A stretch of DNA of 64,000 nucleotides from QHXM01 sp032160165 (GTDB lineage: Bacteria; Acidobacteriota; Blastocatellia; Pyrinomonadales; Pyrinomonadaceae). Position numbers and translations under genes: made by a program. Positions within the stretch are counted from its first letter, which is position 1; the number at the start of each line of letters is the position of its first letter. Location: the NCBI GenBank assembly GCA_032160165.1, contig JAVHWA010000047.1, positions 11,137 through 75,136 of the forward strand, written 5' to 3'. Below are positions 53,901-61,633 of this stretch, one piece after another. The notes under the pieces are model-generated. The model was given only the letters and a program-made list of their open reading frames with translations, searched no databases and was not told where the DNA came from.

Positions 53901-54013
53901 TCGACAAGTCGCTGTGGATTTTGGGCCCGAACGCTCGGGGAGGCAGTAAATACCGTGACAAAGGCGATAAATGCGCCCAGAACGATAAGTATAGGGGCAC
54001 GACGATTGTGCAT
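50930..54013 (-). CDS. bamA: Outer membrane protein assembly factor BamA
   Basis: Essential outer-membrane beta-barrel insertase. 1027 residues, longer than the 810 of E. coli. A signal peptide (ALGAFIAFVTVFTASPSVRA-like, residues 10-30) is followed by five POTRA-type domains (e.g. RRNRDEDLLYYVQTKVGEPY and EIQFEGNQIFSDGKLRSQM) to about 450. The C-terminal barrel carries NRPITLGFSVFTYSQKF and ends KNVFRFSVGRTF with the required terminal Phe. Extra length lies in barrel loops. It heads the bamA-skp-fabZ-lpxA-lpxI run. Confidence 0.95.
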   Translation of the reverse strand: MHNRRAPILIVLGAFIAFVTVFTASPSVRAQNPQRLVESVNVEGNRRNRDEDLLYYVQTKVGEPYNADQVQRDLQTLLALGFFDKSSARVETGEGARGGVDVTFVVNELPIIRDIQFEGLHSVAESDILKAFRERRIGVSKEAIRDPVKIQNARRVIRELLAAKGHPNATVEVREDEVSQTSTAITFVVNEGKRVRVVEIQFEGNQIFSDGKLRSQMKYVQEAGLITRFRGQDILDREKLEVDMHRVQFYMRSKGYLQARIGEPRVEGLGQRRTGFFIPLPLLSSIDEGLRVTIPVTEGKIYRIGKLTIEGNSIYSEQVITNVIGLKPGDIANGERIGKALQEDLKKAYGAQGFIQYEYDVEPTFKDNPQDPKQGIVDFKFTITEGKQFTLRRLEFLGNTFTRDNVLRREVLVNEGDVYNQRAFEISVLRLNQLGFFDPIDHERDADFRTDEEEANVDINLKVTERGRQQISFNGGISGIGGSFFGLEYSTNNLFGRGETLSFNLAYGNRQRSFQFSFTEPYFRNRPITLGFSVFTYSQKFFGEGTFLSGNASAQQGLLGSSLDFLSVGDENLFTRTSTGASVFASSPLSEFLKKTSFTQLSRVGLSYQISQTSVKDPAVNSDPTNTNFIPVIYGQPNILTSRVTGSFAYDSRGFAKDPNDPVRGRSVSASMSLSGLGGDVRTYAPSISYTQYYPVRRKGRDQQPEVFGFRLVAANIGSFALSQAVRDSPSLAFINGIPIYERFFLGDEFTIRGYNVRSISPIVPLDTFITTRNVVLASNATGTAVAAPGLPASLANLGLLTGSTGNNRAQLTRSFTSVGGDTQLLGNFEYRIPIFGPVTLAAFADVGSAFNLRKGSDQTFSSTFLSGDTFLPTLGVIGCRGSIAGVTLNTLVACNNNSPLALSQISGSLIARDNRLITQEEYLNALNVGPVDPISGLPVGLQQVFLRGEAQTNTVVRLGEGVFSKFSDYRSSIGLEVRFQVPIINVPFRLIYAYNPNARRGTVEELPGIFFSEKKNVFRFSVGRTF

Positions 54014-54192
54014 AATTGCTATTTCCCTCAGACGGTTCTACGAATACTGCAGGGAGCTTAAATAAGGCAAAATAAAAGGCGAATGCCTGGACGCCGAGCG
54101 CGCTTGTGTTCGGAAACGTTTGGATTCAGCGATTGGCAATGCGAGTTGCCAGATAACTGACCAGCAAAGTCGCAGATTATACTAGGAAAACA

Positions 54193-54267
54193 AGTCCAAA
54201 GTCCAAAGTCTAACGCCCAAAGTCGAATCTATCTATGACTTTGGGCTCGGACTTTGGACCTTGTACT
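54193..54267. repeat. Heptad-repeat hairpin B
   Basis: Left arm AGTCCAA AGTCCAA AGTCTAA CGCCCAA AGTCGAA; right arm, read as complement, GGTCCAA AGTCCGA GCCCAAA GTC. It begins 4 bases after the clpC stop codon and shares the GTCCAAA heptamer with hairpin A. It is the only recognisable element in the 258-base gap between clpC and bamA. Confidence 0.8.
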
Positions 54268-54271
54268 ACTC

Positions 54272-56656
54272 CTAATGAATCAGAAGCGCATCGCCCGGCT
54301 CTTCAACACCGGCCGGCTTATAGTTCAACTCATTGTCGTCCAGAAAGACTTCGATAAGGGTGGCGTCCGTCAGTTGACCCTGAATCAATGCCTCTGACAG
54401 TCGGTCCTCGACATGTTTCTGCAGGGCGCGGCGCAAGGGACGCGCTCCATACGAGCGGTCTGCGCACGTCTTATTGACCAGCCATCGCTTTGCTTCGTCG
54501 GTAAGCCGAACTTCGATCCCCCGATTCTCGAGCGTTTTGTTCATCTGCTCGATCTGCAGTTGGATGACGTCCAGCAACTCGTCGTCTTGTAGTTGGTCGA
54601 AAATGATGATCTCGTCCAGACGATTGATGAATTCGGGATTAAACGTCTGTCTAACAGACGACATGACCATCTCTTCAAGCTTTTCGCGCGAGGCGTCGGC
54701 CGTCGCCTGAAAGCCCATTGTGCCTTTCTTCTGAATGAAGCGGGCGCCAATGTTGGAGGTCATGATGATGATCGCGTTCTTGAAATCGACCGTATTGCCG
54801 AGCGCGTCGGTAAGGATCCCATCCTCGAAAACCTGCAGCAGGACGTTGAAGATGTCGGGATGGGCCTTCTCTATCTCGTCGAAGAGGAGGACGGAGTAGG
54901 GCGACCGTTTGATCCGCTCGGTCAGCTGTCCGCCTTCTTCGTGGCCGACATAACCCGGAGGGGAGCCGATCAGTTTAGAGACCGAGTGTTTCTCCATAAA
55001 CTCAGACATATCAAAGCGGATCATCGATCGCTCTGAGCCGAAGAGAAACTCCGCCAGCGAGCGCGCAACTTCGGTCTTGCCTACGCCTGTCGGGCCCAGG
55101 AAAAGGAAGGACCCCACCGGACGCTGCGGATTCTTCAGTCCGGCTCGCGATCGGCGTATGGCACGGGCGAGAGCTGAAATAGCCGGCCGTTGCGAGACGA
55201 CACGCAGATGAAGCTCCTGCTCGATTCGCAGAAGTTTTTGCGTCTCTTCTTCCTTCAGCGAAGTGATTGGAATGCCGGTCCAGCGCGCTATCACTTCTTC
55301 AATATCGTCTTTGGTAACTTCCGCCGAGACCAGGGCGTCGTCGTCGTTCGACTGCATGCGGAGGCTTCCAAGCGGCTTATCCCCGGCATAAGACGTGTGC
55401 GGCAGCTCGATGAATGGAGCGTTCCAATCTTCGAGGTTTACCTGCTCTCGGCGCACGCGCAGCTTGACGCGAGCACCAGCTTCGTCGAGCACATCTATCG
55501 CTTTATCCGGAAGGAAACGGTCCGGAATGTATCGGCTGGACTGAATCACCGCCGCCTCGAGCGAGTCGTCCGTGTATCGCACCTGATGAAATGACTCGTA
55601 ACGTTCGCGAACGCCGTTGAGAATCTTGACAGCCTCCGCTTCCGTGGGTGGCGGGACCTTGACGGCCTGAAAACGACGCTCGAGCGAGCGGTCCTTCTCG
55701 ATCGACTTGCGAAATTCCGCAGGCGTAGTCGCGCCGATGCACTGAATTTCTCCGCGAGACAGCGCAGGTTTCAGGATATTGGCAGCATCGAGCGAGCCTT
55801 CGGCCGAACCCGCGCCGACCAGGGTATGCAATTCATCGATGAAGACGATGTAGTGGGGGTTCTCGATCAGCTCTCGCATGATCTGTTTGAGCCGTTCTTC
55901 GAACTGTCCGCGATACTTGGTGCCGGCAACGATCAACGACAGGTCCAGCGAGAGGATCCGCTTGTTCTCAAGAAACGACGGCACCTCGCCTCTGACAATG
56001 CGCTGCGCGAGACCTTCGACGATTGCGGTCTTGCCCACCCCGGGTTCACCGATCAGCACAGGATTGTTCTTGGTTCGCCGGCAGAGGATTTGTACTACAC
56101 GTTCGATTTCGGCCTCGCGCCCCACGAGCGGATCTAGTTTGTCTGAAGCGGCGTCATCGGTAAGGTCGCGGGAAAACTCTACCAGGTGAGGAGTGTCTTT
56201 CTTTTGCGAAGCGCGTGCGTCGGCGCCGGTTTGCCTCGCGATCTCGTCTCGCACCGCGTTCAGGCGCAAACCGCGCTCATAAAGGATCTCCGCTGCCATC
56301 GACCGATCTTCACGCAGTAAGCCGAGCAGCAAATGCTCGGTGCCGATATGGCGATGCTGTAGGCGATCGCTCTCTTCGTGGGCGTAGGCCAGTACGCGTT
56401 TGGTTTCCGGAGCAAGCGGGAGCTCGACACTGGTAGAGATCTTTTCACGGAGAAGCGTGCGCCCTTCGATCTCCTTACGGACCGCCTCGATATTGACCTG
56501 GGCGCGCGGGAAAAACCTGCCTGTCAGGGTCTTGTCTTCACGCATCAGGCCCAGAAGGAGATGCTCGGGTTCGATTGCGGGCGCGCCAAACTGACTGGCT
56601 TCATAGCGTGCAAAGAAAATTACGCGCCGTGCTTTCTCCGTATAGCGTTCGAACAT
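54272..56656 (-). CDS. clpC: ATP-dependent Clp protease ATP-binding subunit ClpC
   Basis: AAA+ unfoldase that feeds substrates to ClpP. 794 residues. Two N-terminal Clp repeats (IEPEHLLLGLMREDKTL and IGTEHLLLGLLREDRSM), AAA1 with Walker A GEPGVGKTA near residue 205 and FIDELHTLVGAG, then AAA2 with GPTGVGKTEVARSL near 520 and LLFDEIEKAHPD. The middle region is short and shows no clear UVR (McsB-interacting) motif found in Firmicute ClpC. The gene is followed by hairpin B. Confidence 0.92.
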   Translation of the reverse strand: MFERYTEKARRVIFFARYEASQFGAPAIEPEHLLLGLMREDKTLTGRFFPRAQVNIEAVRKEIEGRTLLREKISTSVELPLAPETKRVLAYAHEESDRLQHRHIGTEHLLLGLLREDRSMAAEILYERGLRLNAVRDEIARQTGADARASQKKDTPHLVEFSRDLTDDAASDKLDPLVGREAEIERVVQILCRRTKNNPVLIGEPGVGKTAIVEGLAQRIVRGEVPSFLENKRILSLDLSLIVAGTKYRGQFEERLKQIMRELIENPHYIVFIDELHTLVGAGSAEGSLDAANILKPALSRGEIQCIGATTPAEFRKSIEKDRSLERRFQAVKVPPPTEAEAVKILNGVRERYESFHQVRYTDDSLEAAVIQSSRYIPDRFLPDKAIDVLDEAGARVKLRVRREQVNLEDWNAPFIELPHTSYAGDKPLGSLRMQSNDDDALVSAEVTKDDIEEVIARWTGIPITSLKEEETQKLLRIEQELHLRVVSQRPAISALARAIRRSRAGLKNPQRPVGSFLFLGPTGVGKTEVARSLAEFLFGSERSMIRFDMSEFMEKHSVSKLIGSPPGYVGHEEGGQLTERIKRSPYSVLLFDEIEKAHPDIFNVLLQVFEDGILTDALGNTVDFKNAIIIMTSNIGARFIQKKGTMGFQATADASREKLEEMVMSSVRQTFNPEFINRLDEIIIFDQLQDDELLDVIQLQIEQMNKTLENRGIEVRLTDEAKRWLVNKTCADRSYGARPLRRALQKHVEDRLSEALIQGQLTDATLIEVFLDDNELNYKPAGVEEPGDALLIH

Positions 56657-56847
56657 AATGGAAGTTTTCCGCCGAAATGACTGTTGCGATTATTGCGGCT
56701 TTAGAGGGAGACTGCTCCGCACCTCGGGCATTATAACCTAAAAACCAAAATCCTGACGATGAATTGCTGGTTCGCCGACCAGGGTCGAGGACCAGAAAGG
56801 AAAGCGTAAGTATCAGTTTATGAAGGGTGATGGTCCCGCGGCAGGTA

Positions 56848-57519
56848 TCAGAACGGACTGGAAGACTTCTTTTCCCTCAATCCGCCGTCTTCGAGCACCA
56901 GGGTCCTGTCACAAGCCTGGGCCAGGTGGGCGTTATGGGTCGCTATGACCACGACAGCTCGCTGTTGACGACAGTAAGAGGCGAGCAGCTTTCCGATCTC
57001 GTCTCCCGCGGCCGCATCCAGATTTCCTGTTGGTTCATCCGCCAGCACCAGGCGTGGAGAGGTAATCATCGCTCGAGCCAGTGCGACGCGTTGTTGCTCT
57101 CCGCCGGACAGATCACCGATTCTGTGCGCGACACGGTCTCCCAGTCCAAGTGTTTCGAGGGCATCGAGCGCGCGAAGGCGACTCTCCCGCCACGGGGCCC
57201 GACTGATCGCGAGCGGGAATGCTACGTTCTCGGCCGCTGTGAGGTCCGGCAGGAGATGATGAAACTGAAAGATAAATCCGACTCTTTTGCTGCGATAGCC
57301 CGCCAGCATTGAGCGTGAAGCCGCTGTCACCTGGAACTCACCGAACCTGATTGAGCCGTGGTCTGTTGACTCAAGTCCGCCAAGCAGGTGCAGCAGAGTC
57401 GACTTGCCCGCACCTGAGGCTCCCATGATCGCCACCATCTCGCCGGCGTCGACTTTGAAGGAGACGCCGGACAACACGTTGAGCTCTGCCCCCGCTGGAG
57501 TGCGGAACGATTTCCTCAC
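56848..57519 (-). CDS. lolD: Lipoprotein-releasing ABC transporter ATPase (LolD-like)
   Basis: ATP-binding subunit of an inner-membrane exporter that releases lipoproteins to LolA. 223 residues from GTG 57519. Walker A GASGAGKSTLLHLLGG (about 33-48), Q-loop FQFHHLLPDLT, signature LSGGEQQRVALARA and Walker B LVLADEPTGNLD are all intact. The protein lacks the 8-12 residues usually before FxxLSGVSF; the same frame continues upstream (QLVVEN) but has no ATG, GTG or TTG until a stop, so a rare ATC/ATT start after an AGGAGAG site is possible. Encoded directly after lolC/E-like gene. Confidence 0.85.
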   Translation of the reverse strand: MRKSFRTPAGAELNVLSGVSFKVDAGEMVAIMGASGAGKSTLLHLLGGLESTDHGSIRFGEFQVTAASRSMLAGYRSKRVGFIFQFHHLLPDLTAAENVAFPLAISRAPWRESRLRALDALETLGLGDRVAHRIGDLSGGEQQRVALARAMITSPRLVLADEPTGNLDAAAGDEIGKLLASYCRQQRAVVVIATHNAHLAQACDRTLVLEDGGLREKKSSSPF

Positions 57520-57610
57520 GTTCTCGACGACGAGCTGGTCGGTGTAGCCGTTCTGGGAAATTGGATCTGGGATTTGGTTGACTCTCCTCTTCCTGAAAAT
57601 TAATCGCAGT

Positions 57611-58936
57611 CTAGCTGTCCCGAAGCGCTTCGGCGGGGCGGATTCGCGCCGCGGCGCGGGCCGGATATATCGTCGCCAGCAGGCTAAGCAGAAAAGCGAT
57701 CAGGGCAGCGAGCCCAACGTCGACAGCTCGAGCGTGGAACGGCACGTTGCTGATGGAATAGATATCGGCCGGAAGGCTCACCAGTCTGTAGCGGTTGCCG
57801 GCAAACGAAATAACCAGGCCAAGCAGCACTCCCACACCCGATCCGATCAATCCGATGATTGCCCCTTCGAAGATGAATACCAGCATGATGCTCCCAGCTC
57901 GCGCTCCCATCGCGGTAAGCACTGCGATGTCAGCTCGTCTCTCAACCACGACCAGTATTAGCGTCGTCATGATGTTGAGTGTGGCGATGAATATGATGAG
58001 CCCAATGATGAAGAGCCCCATACGCCGCTCGAGCGCGAGCGCCGTAAACAAGGGGCGGTTGGCTTCCTGCCAGGTGACGGTAGTGTAAGCAGCCCCGAGC
58101 TGTTCAACCAACTGGGCGGCTATCTTCTCCACCGCATAAATGTCTGTCACATCCACACTGATCAGCGAAGCAGAAGGCGCGGGCGCGCCGGCGATGTGCG
58201 CCGCGGCATCGAGCGAGAGATAGACCCATGTGGAATCGTATTCATATAACCCGGAGCGAAAGATGCCGGCGACGCGAACCCTTCGATAGCGGGGAGCGAG
58301 ACCGAGCGGCGTCAGCGTCGCCTCGCCGGAGATGATTGTGGCGGTGTCGCCAACGTGAAGGTTCGTCCTTTCTGCCAGCTCAGCGCCGATGACTGCGTTC
58401 GGCATCGCTGCTTCGCTTGGAACTTCATCGAACGGATTGGCGAGGGATGTCTTTCCCCTGGGATCTTCCGATTGTTTCCGGTTTTCCTCGCTCTCGAACG
58501 GCGAGGGTTCGTTCAGCAAGGGCTCGATCGTTCCCGCCACTAACGTGCGGCGCAGCTGGCTTACCGCATGCTCTGAACCGCGCTCGACGCCGCGAAGCAC
58601 CGCGTAAGACGAGCCGGTTGCGCCGCTCAAGAGCGCGCCATCGTAGGTCGTGGGGGTCGCATCGGCTACGCCCTCGGTTGCGCGTATTCGGCTCACGAGT
58701 TCGCGCCAATCAGTCATTTGCACTCCGTCGCGGCGCATCAATGTGATGTGGGCTGTGCCGCGAAGGATTTTGTCGCGCATCTCGTCGCGAAAACCATTCG
58801 CCAGAGCGAGAGCGGCGATTAGTGCAGCGACGCCGAAGGCTATTCCCAGTACCGCGGCCAGCGCCGTCACTCGCGCGAGTCTTCGCGGACGGCGCGCTCG
58901 CAAATAGCGGAGAGCGAGAAAGAATTCATACGGCAT
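57611..58936 (-). CDS. Lipoprotein-releasing ABC transporter permease (LolC/LolE family)
   Basis: Membrane subunit of the Lol exporter, 441 residues from ATG 58936. It has an N-terminal helix (ARVTALAAVLGIAFGVAALI) after the LolC-typical PYEFFLALRYLRARRPRRL start, a large periplasmic domain (about 60-300) and three C-terminal membrane helices including LNIMTTLILVVVERRADIAV and the PARAAARIRPAEALR end. A single LolC/E-type gene suggests a homodimeric permease. The frame extends upstream of ATG 58936 without family similarity. Confidence 0.87.
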   Translation of the reverse strand: MPYEFFLALRYLRARRPRRLARVTALAAVLGIAFGVAALIAALALANGFRDEMRDKILRGTAHITLMRRDGVQMTDWRELVSRIRATEGVADATPTTYDGALLSGATGSSYAVLRGVERGSEHAVSQLRRTLVAGTIEPLLNEPSPFESEENRKQSEDPRGKTSLANPFDEVPSEAAMPNAVIGAELAERTNLHVGDTATIISGEATLTPLGLAPRYRRVRVAGIFRSGLYEYDSTWVYLSLDAAAHIAGAPAPSASLISVDVTDIYAVEKIAAQLVEQLGAAYTTVTWQEANRPLFTALALERRMGLFIIGLIIFIATLNIMTTLILVVVERRADIAVLTAMGARAGSIMLVFIFEGAIIGLIGSGVGVLLGLVISFAGNRYRLVSLPADIYSISNVPFHARAVDVGLAALIAFLLSLLATIYPARAAARIRPAEALRDS

Positions 58937-59043
58937 ACGGGTGCGGGAGAGATTACGCGGCAGCGCCGCGACAGCGCAATAGGAAAGCGCCGCAATATCT
59001 TTTGCGACGCTTTCGATTAATCTTCCAGTTCCGGCATTTTGGT

Positions 59044-59835
59044 CTACATGTTGGCCATCACATATTCCCTGGCCTTTGTGGGATCGCGATATTCCTGCAC
59101 CCACGCGGCATTCTTCATTGCCCAGTTGAAGTGGTCTTTGACGAACGTTTGGAATCCTGAGGTTGGATTGCCGGTGGAATCAGAGATGCCGATTTTCTCG
59201 GCCACCTTAATGATCAAAGCATTGTCGCGGGTGATACCAACCGCCTGAAATAGCCGATGCTTCTCATCTTCGCTGTACGATCCGCCGTTCGAGCTGGTCG
59301 ACGTAGTTGTCGACGGTGTGGAGTAGGTTCCCGGAGTCGGGATCGTCGGTATAGTGCTGGTGGTTCGCGTCGAATTGTTCGAAGAGCCGATGTTCACATC
59401 GACTTTTGAAGAGTTCGAGGAAGTTGAGCCGTTGCTCCTTAGCATGAAGTAAAGGCCTACGCCGACGCCGATAAGCACAATCGCAGCCACAGCGATGATG
59501 ATCGGCATCTTGCTCTTTCCACCACCGCCGCCGGTGGCGTACTGAGGTGAGTACTGTTGTTGGCCGTAGGGTGGAGGCTGCTGTTGCTGCCCGTACGGTG
59601 GTTGTTGCCATCCCGGCGGTGGCGCCTGCTCTCCGTGTGGAGGAGGCTGTTCGCCCGGCGGCGGATAGTAACCAGCCTGTTGCTGAGGCTGGTATGGTGG
59701 CGGAGGCGGAGCGATCAGGGTTTGCGGGTCGTATGCCGGAGCCGCCTCCTTGATGAGCGGGGTTCCATCATTCGGGCAGAAGCTTAAACTATCGTCCCCG
59801 TAAGTCTGATTACAAGACGGGCATCGTCCGGGCAT
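59044..59835 (-). CDS. Zinc-ribbon, proline-rich, single-pass membrane protein
   Basis: 263 residues. N-terminal zinc ribbon (CPSCNQTYGDDSLSFCPNDG), a long Pro/Gln/Tyr-rich stretch (about 35-105), one membrane helix (about 110-130, MPIIIAVAAIVLIGVGVGLYF), a Ser/Thr-rich linker and a C-terminal domain with SYSEDEKHRLFQAVGITRD. Same plan as the protein at 26668-27573, though the C-terminal domains differ. Function unknown. Confidence 0.75.
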   Translation of the reverse strand: MPGRCPSCNQTYGDDSLSFCPNDGTPLIKEAAPAYDPQTLIAPPPPPYQPQQQAGYYPPPGEQPPPHGEQAPPPGWQQPPYGQQQQPPPYGQQQYSPQYATGGGGGKSKMPIIIAVAAIVLIGVGVGLYFMLRSNGSTSSNSSKVDVNIGSSNNSTRTTSTIPTIPTPGTYSTPSTTTSTSSNGGSYSEDEKHRLFQAVGITRDNALIIKVAEKIGISDSTGNPTSGFQTFVKDHFNWAMKNAAWVQEYRDPTKAREYVMANM

Positions 59836-60037
59836 TGGGTTTCTCCTTGGATTGCGCCGCTTACTGATGCGGCAATCTCACATCATCTCGCTTTGAAGTA
59901 ACGCGTACTTTCGTGTGCGTCTCCGGGGGCGTTCGAATACGCTGGCTTGTTGGACTGGACAGATTGTAGCAGACTTTTTGCCTGCCCAGAATTGGCGATG
60001 GATCCGCGCACTCGCCGTTATTATCGAGCCGTCGCAA

Positions 60038-61633
60038 TTATCCCTGCATTTTACCCTGTCCCGCGCATCGCTCTACATCCGCGGGCCGATTCTCCGGCAA
60101 CAAGCTCTGTAAATCCGGCCTATCAGTCACGGCATCGGCCGATTGAGGCAGAATCTCGTAAATCGTTTCCGCGAGTCTGCGGAAACGAAAGCGAGACTCA
60201 ATTGAAGCCAACTCGCGAGTCTCAGATTCCTGCCAGCCACAAGCCGGCCAAAATCGCGGGTCGGCATCGAGAAAGACGCGGCGGCCGTCGGCGAGGTAGC
60301 GCTCAATGGTTTGTGGCAATGCCGCCCCCGGCCACCCGCTGCCTGCACCGATCACGTCCCAATGTCCCAGGCCAATCCCGCGCCAATAGGTTACGGCGAT
60401 AGACTGGGCGCCTGAAATCATTACTCCCTCGGGTGGAACGACTGCCAAACGCGCGCGGTATTCCTTCATCGCCGCGTGCTGCGCGGTAAACTTGTCTCTG
60501 GATGGTTTCAGGAACAATCCCAATACGATCGCGATGAGCGCAATGCCGGCGCTGGCACTCAGGAATCCGCGACGGACGCTTCCAAACCTTCGGGTCTCGG
60601 AGCGCATAAAGTAGGCAGCGACGATTGGAGCAAGCGCAGGAAGCCCGATCAGGAAATATCGCCAATTGATGGTAGTGCTGTAGTAGAAAAGCAGGCAGAG
60701 CGTTGCGCTCAATCCTACGATGGCGAGCGCAAGCATGGCGGACAATTTTCTTTCAAACCACTCTCTCCAAGCCGCAACCGGAAGGCCGATAAATACGAGC
60801 GGTGCAGCGAGAAAAAAGTAAACAAGAAATGCCAGGGCATTGCGCACTGTGAAAGGATGAAGCGCGGCTTCCAGACGACCGGACTCGCGCCAGCCGTACC
60901 ACGCGGCGCGGTATCCTCCGACATCAGAGAGAAACCAAAGGGCGAAGGGTGCAAACGCTATGATGACGAAGACCGTGATGCTCATCGCTACATAAGTGAT
61001 ATCACGGCGCTTTAGTTTCCAACCGCAGGCGATGGGGGAGAGAACCAGCCACGGCGCGTAGAATATGACCGTCTCGCGCACATTGACCCCCGCTCCCAGC
61101 AGCACCGCTCCCAACAACATCAACCACACGCTGCTTCGCCTGACGCCCCGCAAGTACGTCGAGAGTGCCAACGCGAGCAGAAGCAACGACGGGATTTCGG
61201 TCATCACCTGACCGCTGTAGATCACGAAGAAAGGCGAGGTCGCTACCAACAGAGCGGCGATGGTCGCGGTGTGAAGCGAGCGGGAGACCTCGCGCGCCAG
61301 CGCCCAGCAAGCGATGACCGCGAGCGGCGCCTGCGCGATTATCATGTACTTGAACAACAGGTAGGCGTGTTCGGTTTGAAGGCCGAACAGTCCGTGTGCG
61401 ACACGCCACGCGCCATGGTTCGCGAAGATGAACAGAGTCCGACCGAGGGCCATCGAGGAGGGGCGGCCGTCGATCGAGATCAACGTGTAGTCCAAGCCAT
61501 CCCAATCCCCGATAAAGGGATCCGCGAAAACCAAAGCGAGTGCCAACGACAGAAGTGCGGGACCAATCCACCATCGCCACTCAACTAAGATATTACGCCG
61601 GCCGGCTGTCAGCTCTGCGCGACCGTTCATCAT
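60038..61633 (-). CDS. Membrane glycosyltransferase-like protein (GT39/GT-C fold)
   Basis: 531 residues with about ten predicted membrane helices. The first periplasmic loop carries FADPFIGDWDGLDYTLISID, an Asp-rich segment typical of GT-C enzymes that use polyprenyl-phosphate sugars. YSGQVMTEIPSLLLLALAL is another family-like segment. The C-terminal part is soluble (about 390-531). Start ATG 61633 (or the next ATG) overlaps the stop of the upstream gene by 4 bases, so the two genes are coupled. Substrate unknown. Confidence 0.7.
   Translation of the reverse strand: MMNGRAELTAGRRNILVEWRWWIGPALLSLALALVFADPFIGDWDGLDYTLISIDGRPSSMALGRTLFIFANHGAWRVAHGLFGLQTEHAYLLFKYMIIAQAPLAVIACWALAREVSRSLHTATIAALLVATSPFFVIYSGQVMTEIPSLLLLALALSTYLRGVRRSSVWLMLLGAVLLGAGVNVRETVIFYAPWLVLSPIACGWKLKRRDITYVAMSITVFVIIAFAPFALWFLSDVGGYRAAWYGWRESGRLEAALHPFTVRNALAFLVYFFLAAPLVFIGLPVAAWREWFERKLSAMLALAIVGLSATLCLLFYYSTTINWRYFLIGLPALAPIVAAYFMRSETRRFGSVRRGFLSASAGIALIAIVLGLFLKPSRDKFTAQHAAMKEYRARLAVVPPEGVMISGAQSIAVTYWRGIGLGHWDVIGAGSGWPGAALPQTIERYLADGRRVFLDADPRFWPACGWQESETRELASIESRFRFRRLAETIYEILPQSADAVTDRPDLQSLLPENRPADVERCAGQGKMQG

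Noticed and set aside
59920..59950. GCGTTCGAATACGC as a tRNA T-arm
   Set aside because: No acceptor, D or anticodon stems can be formed around it.
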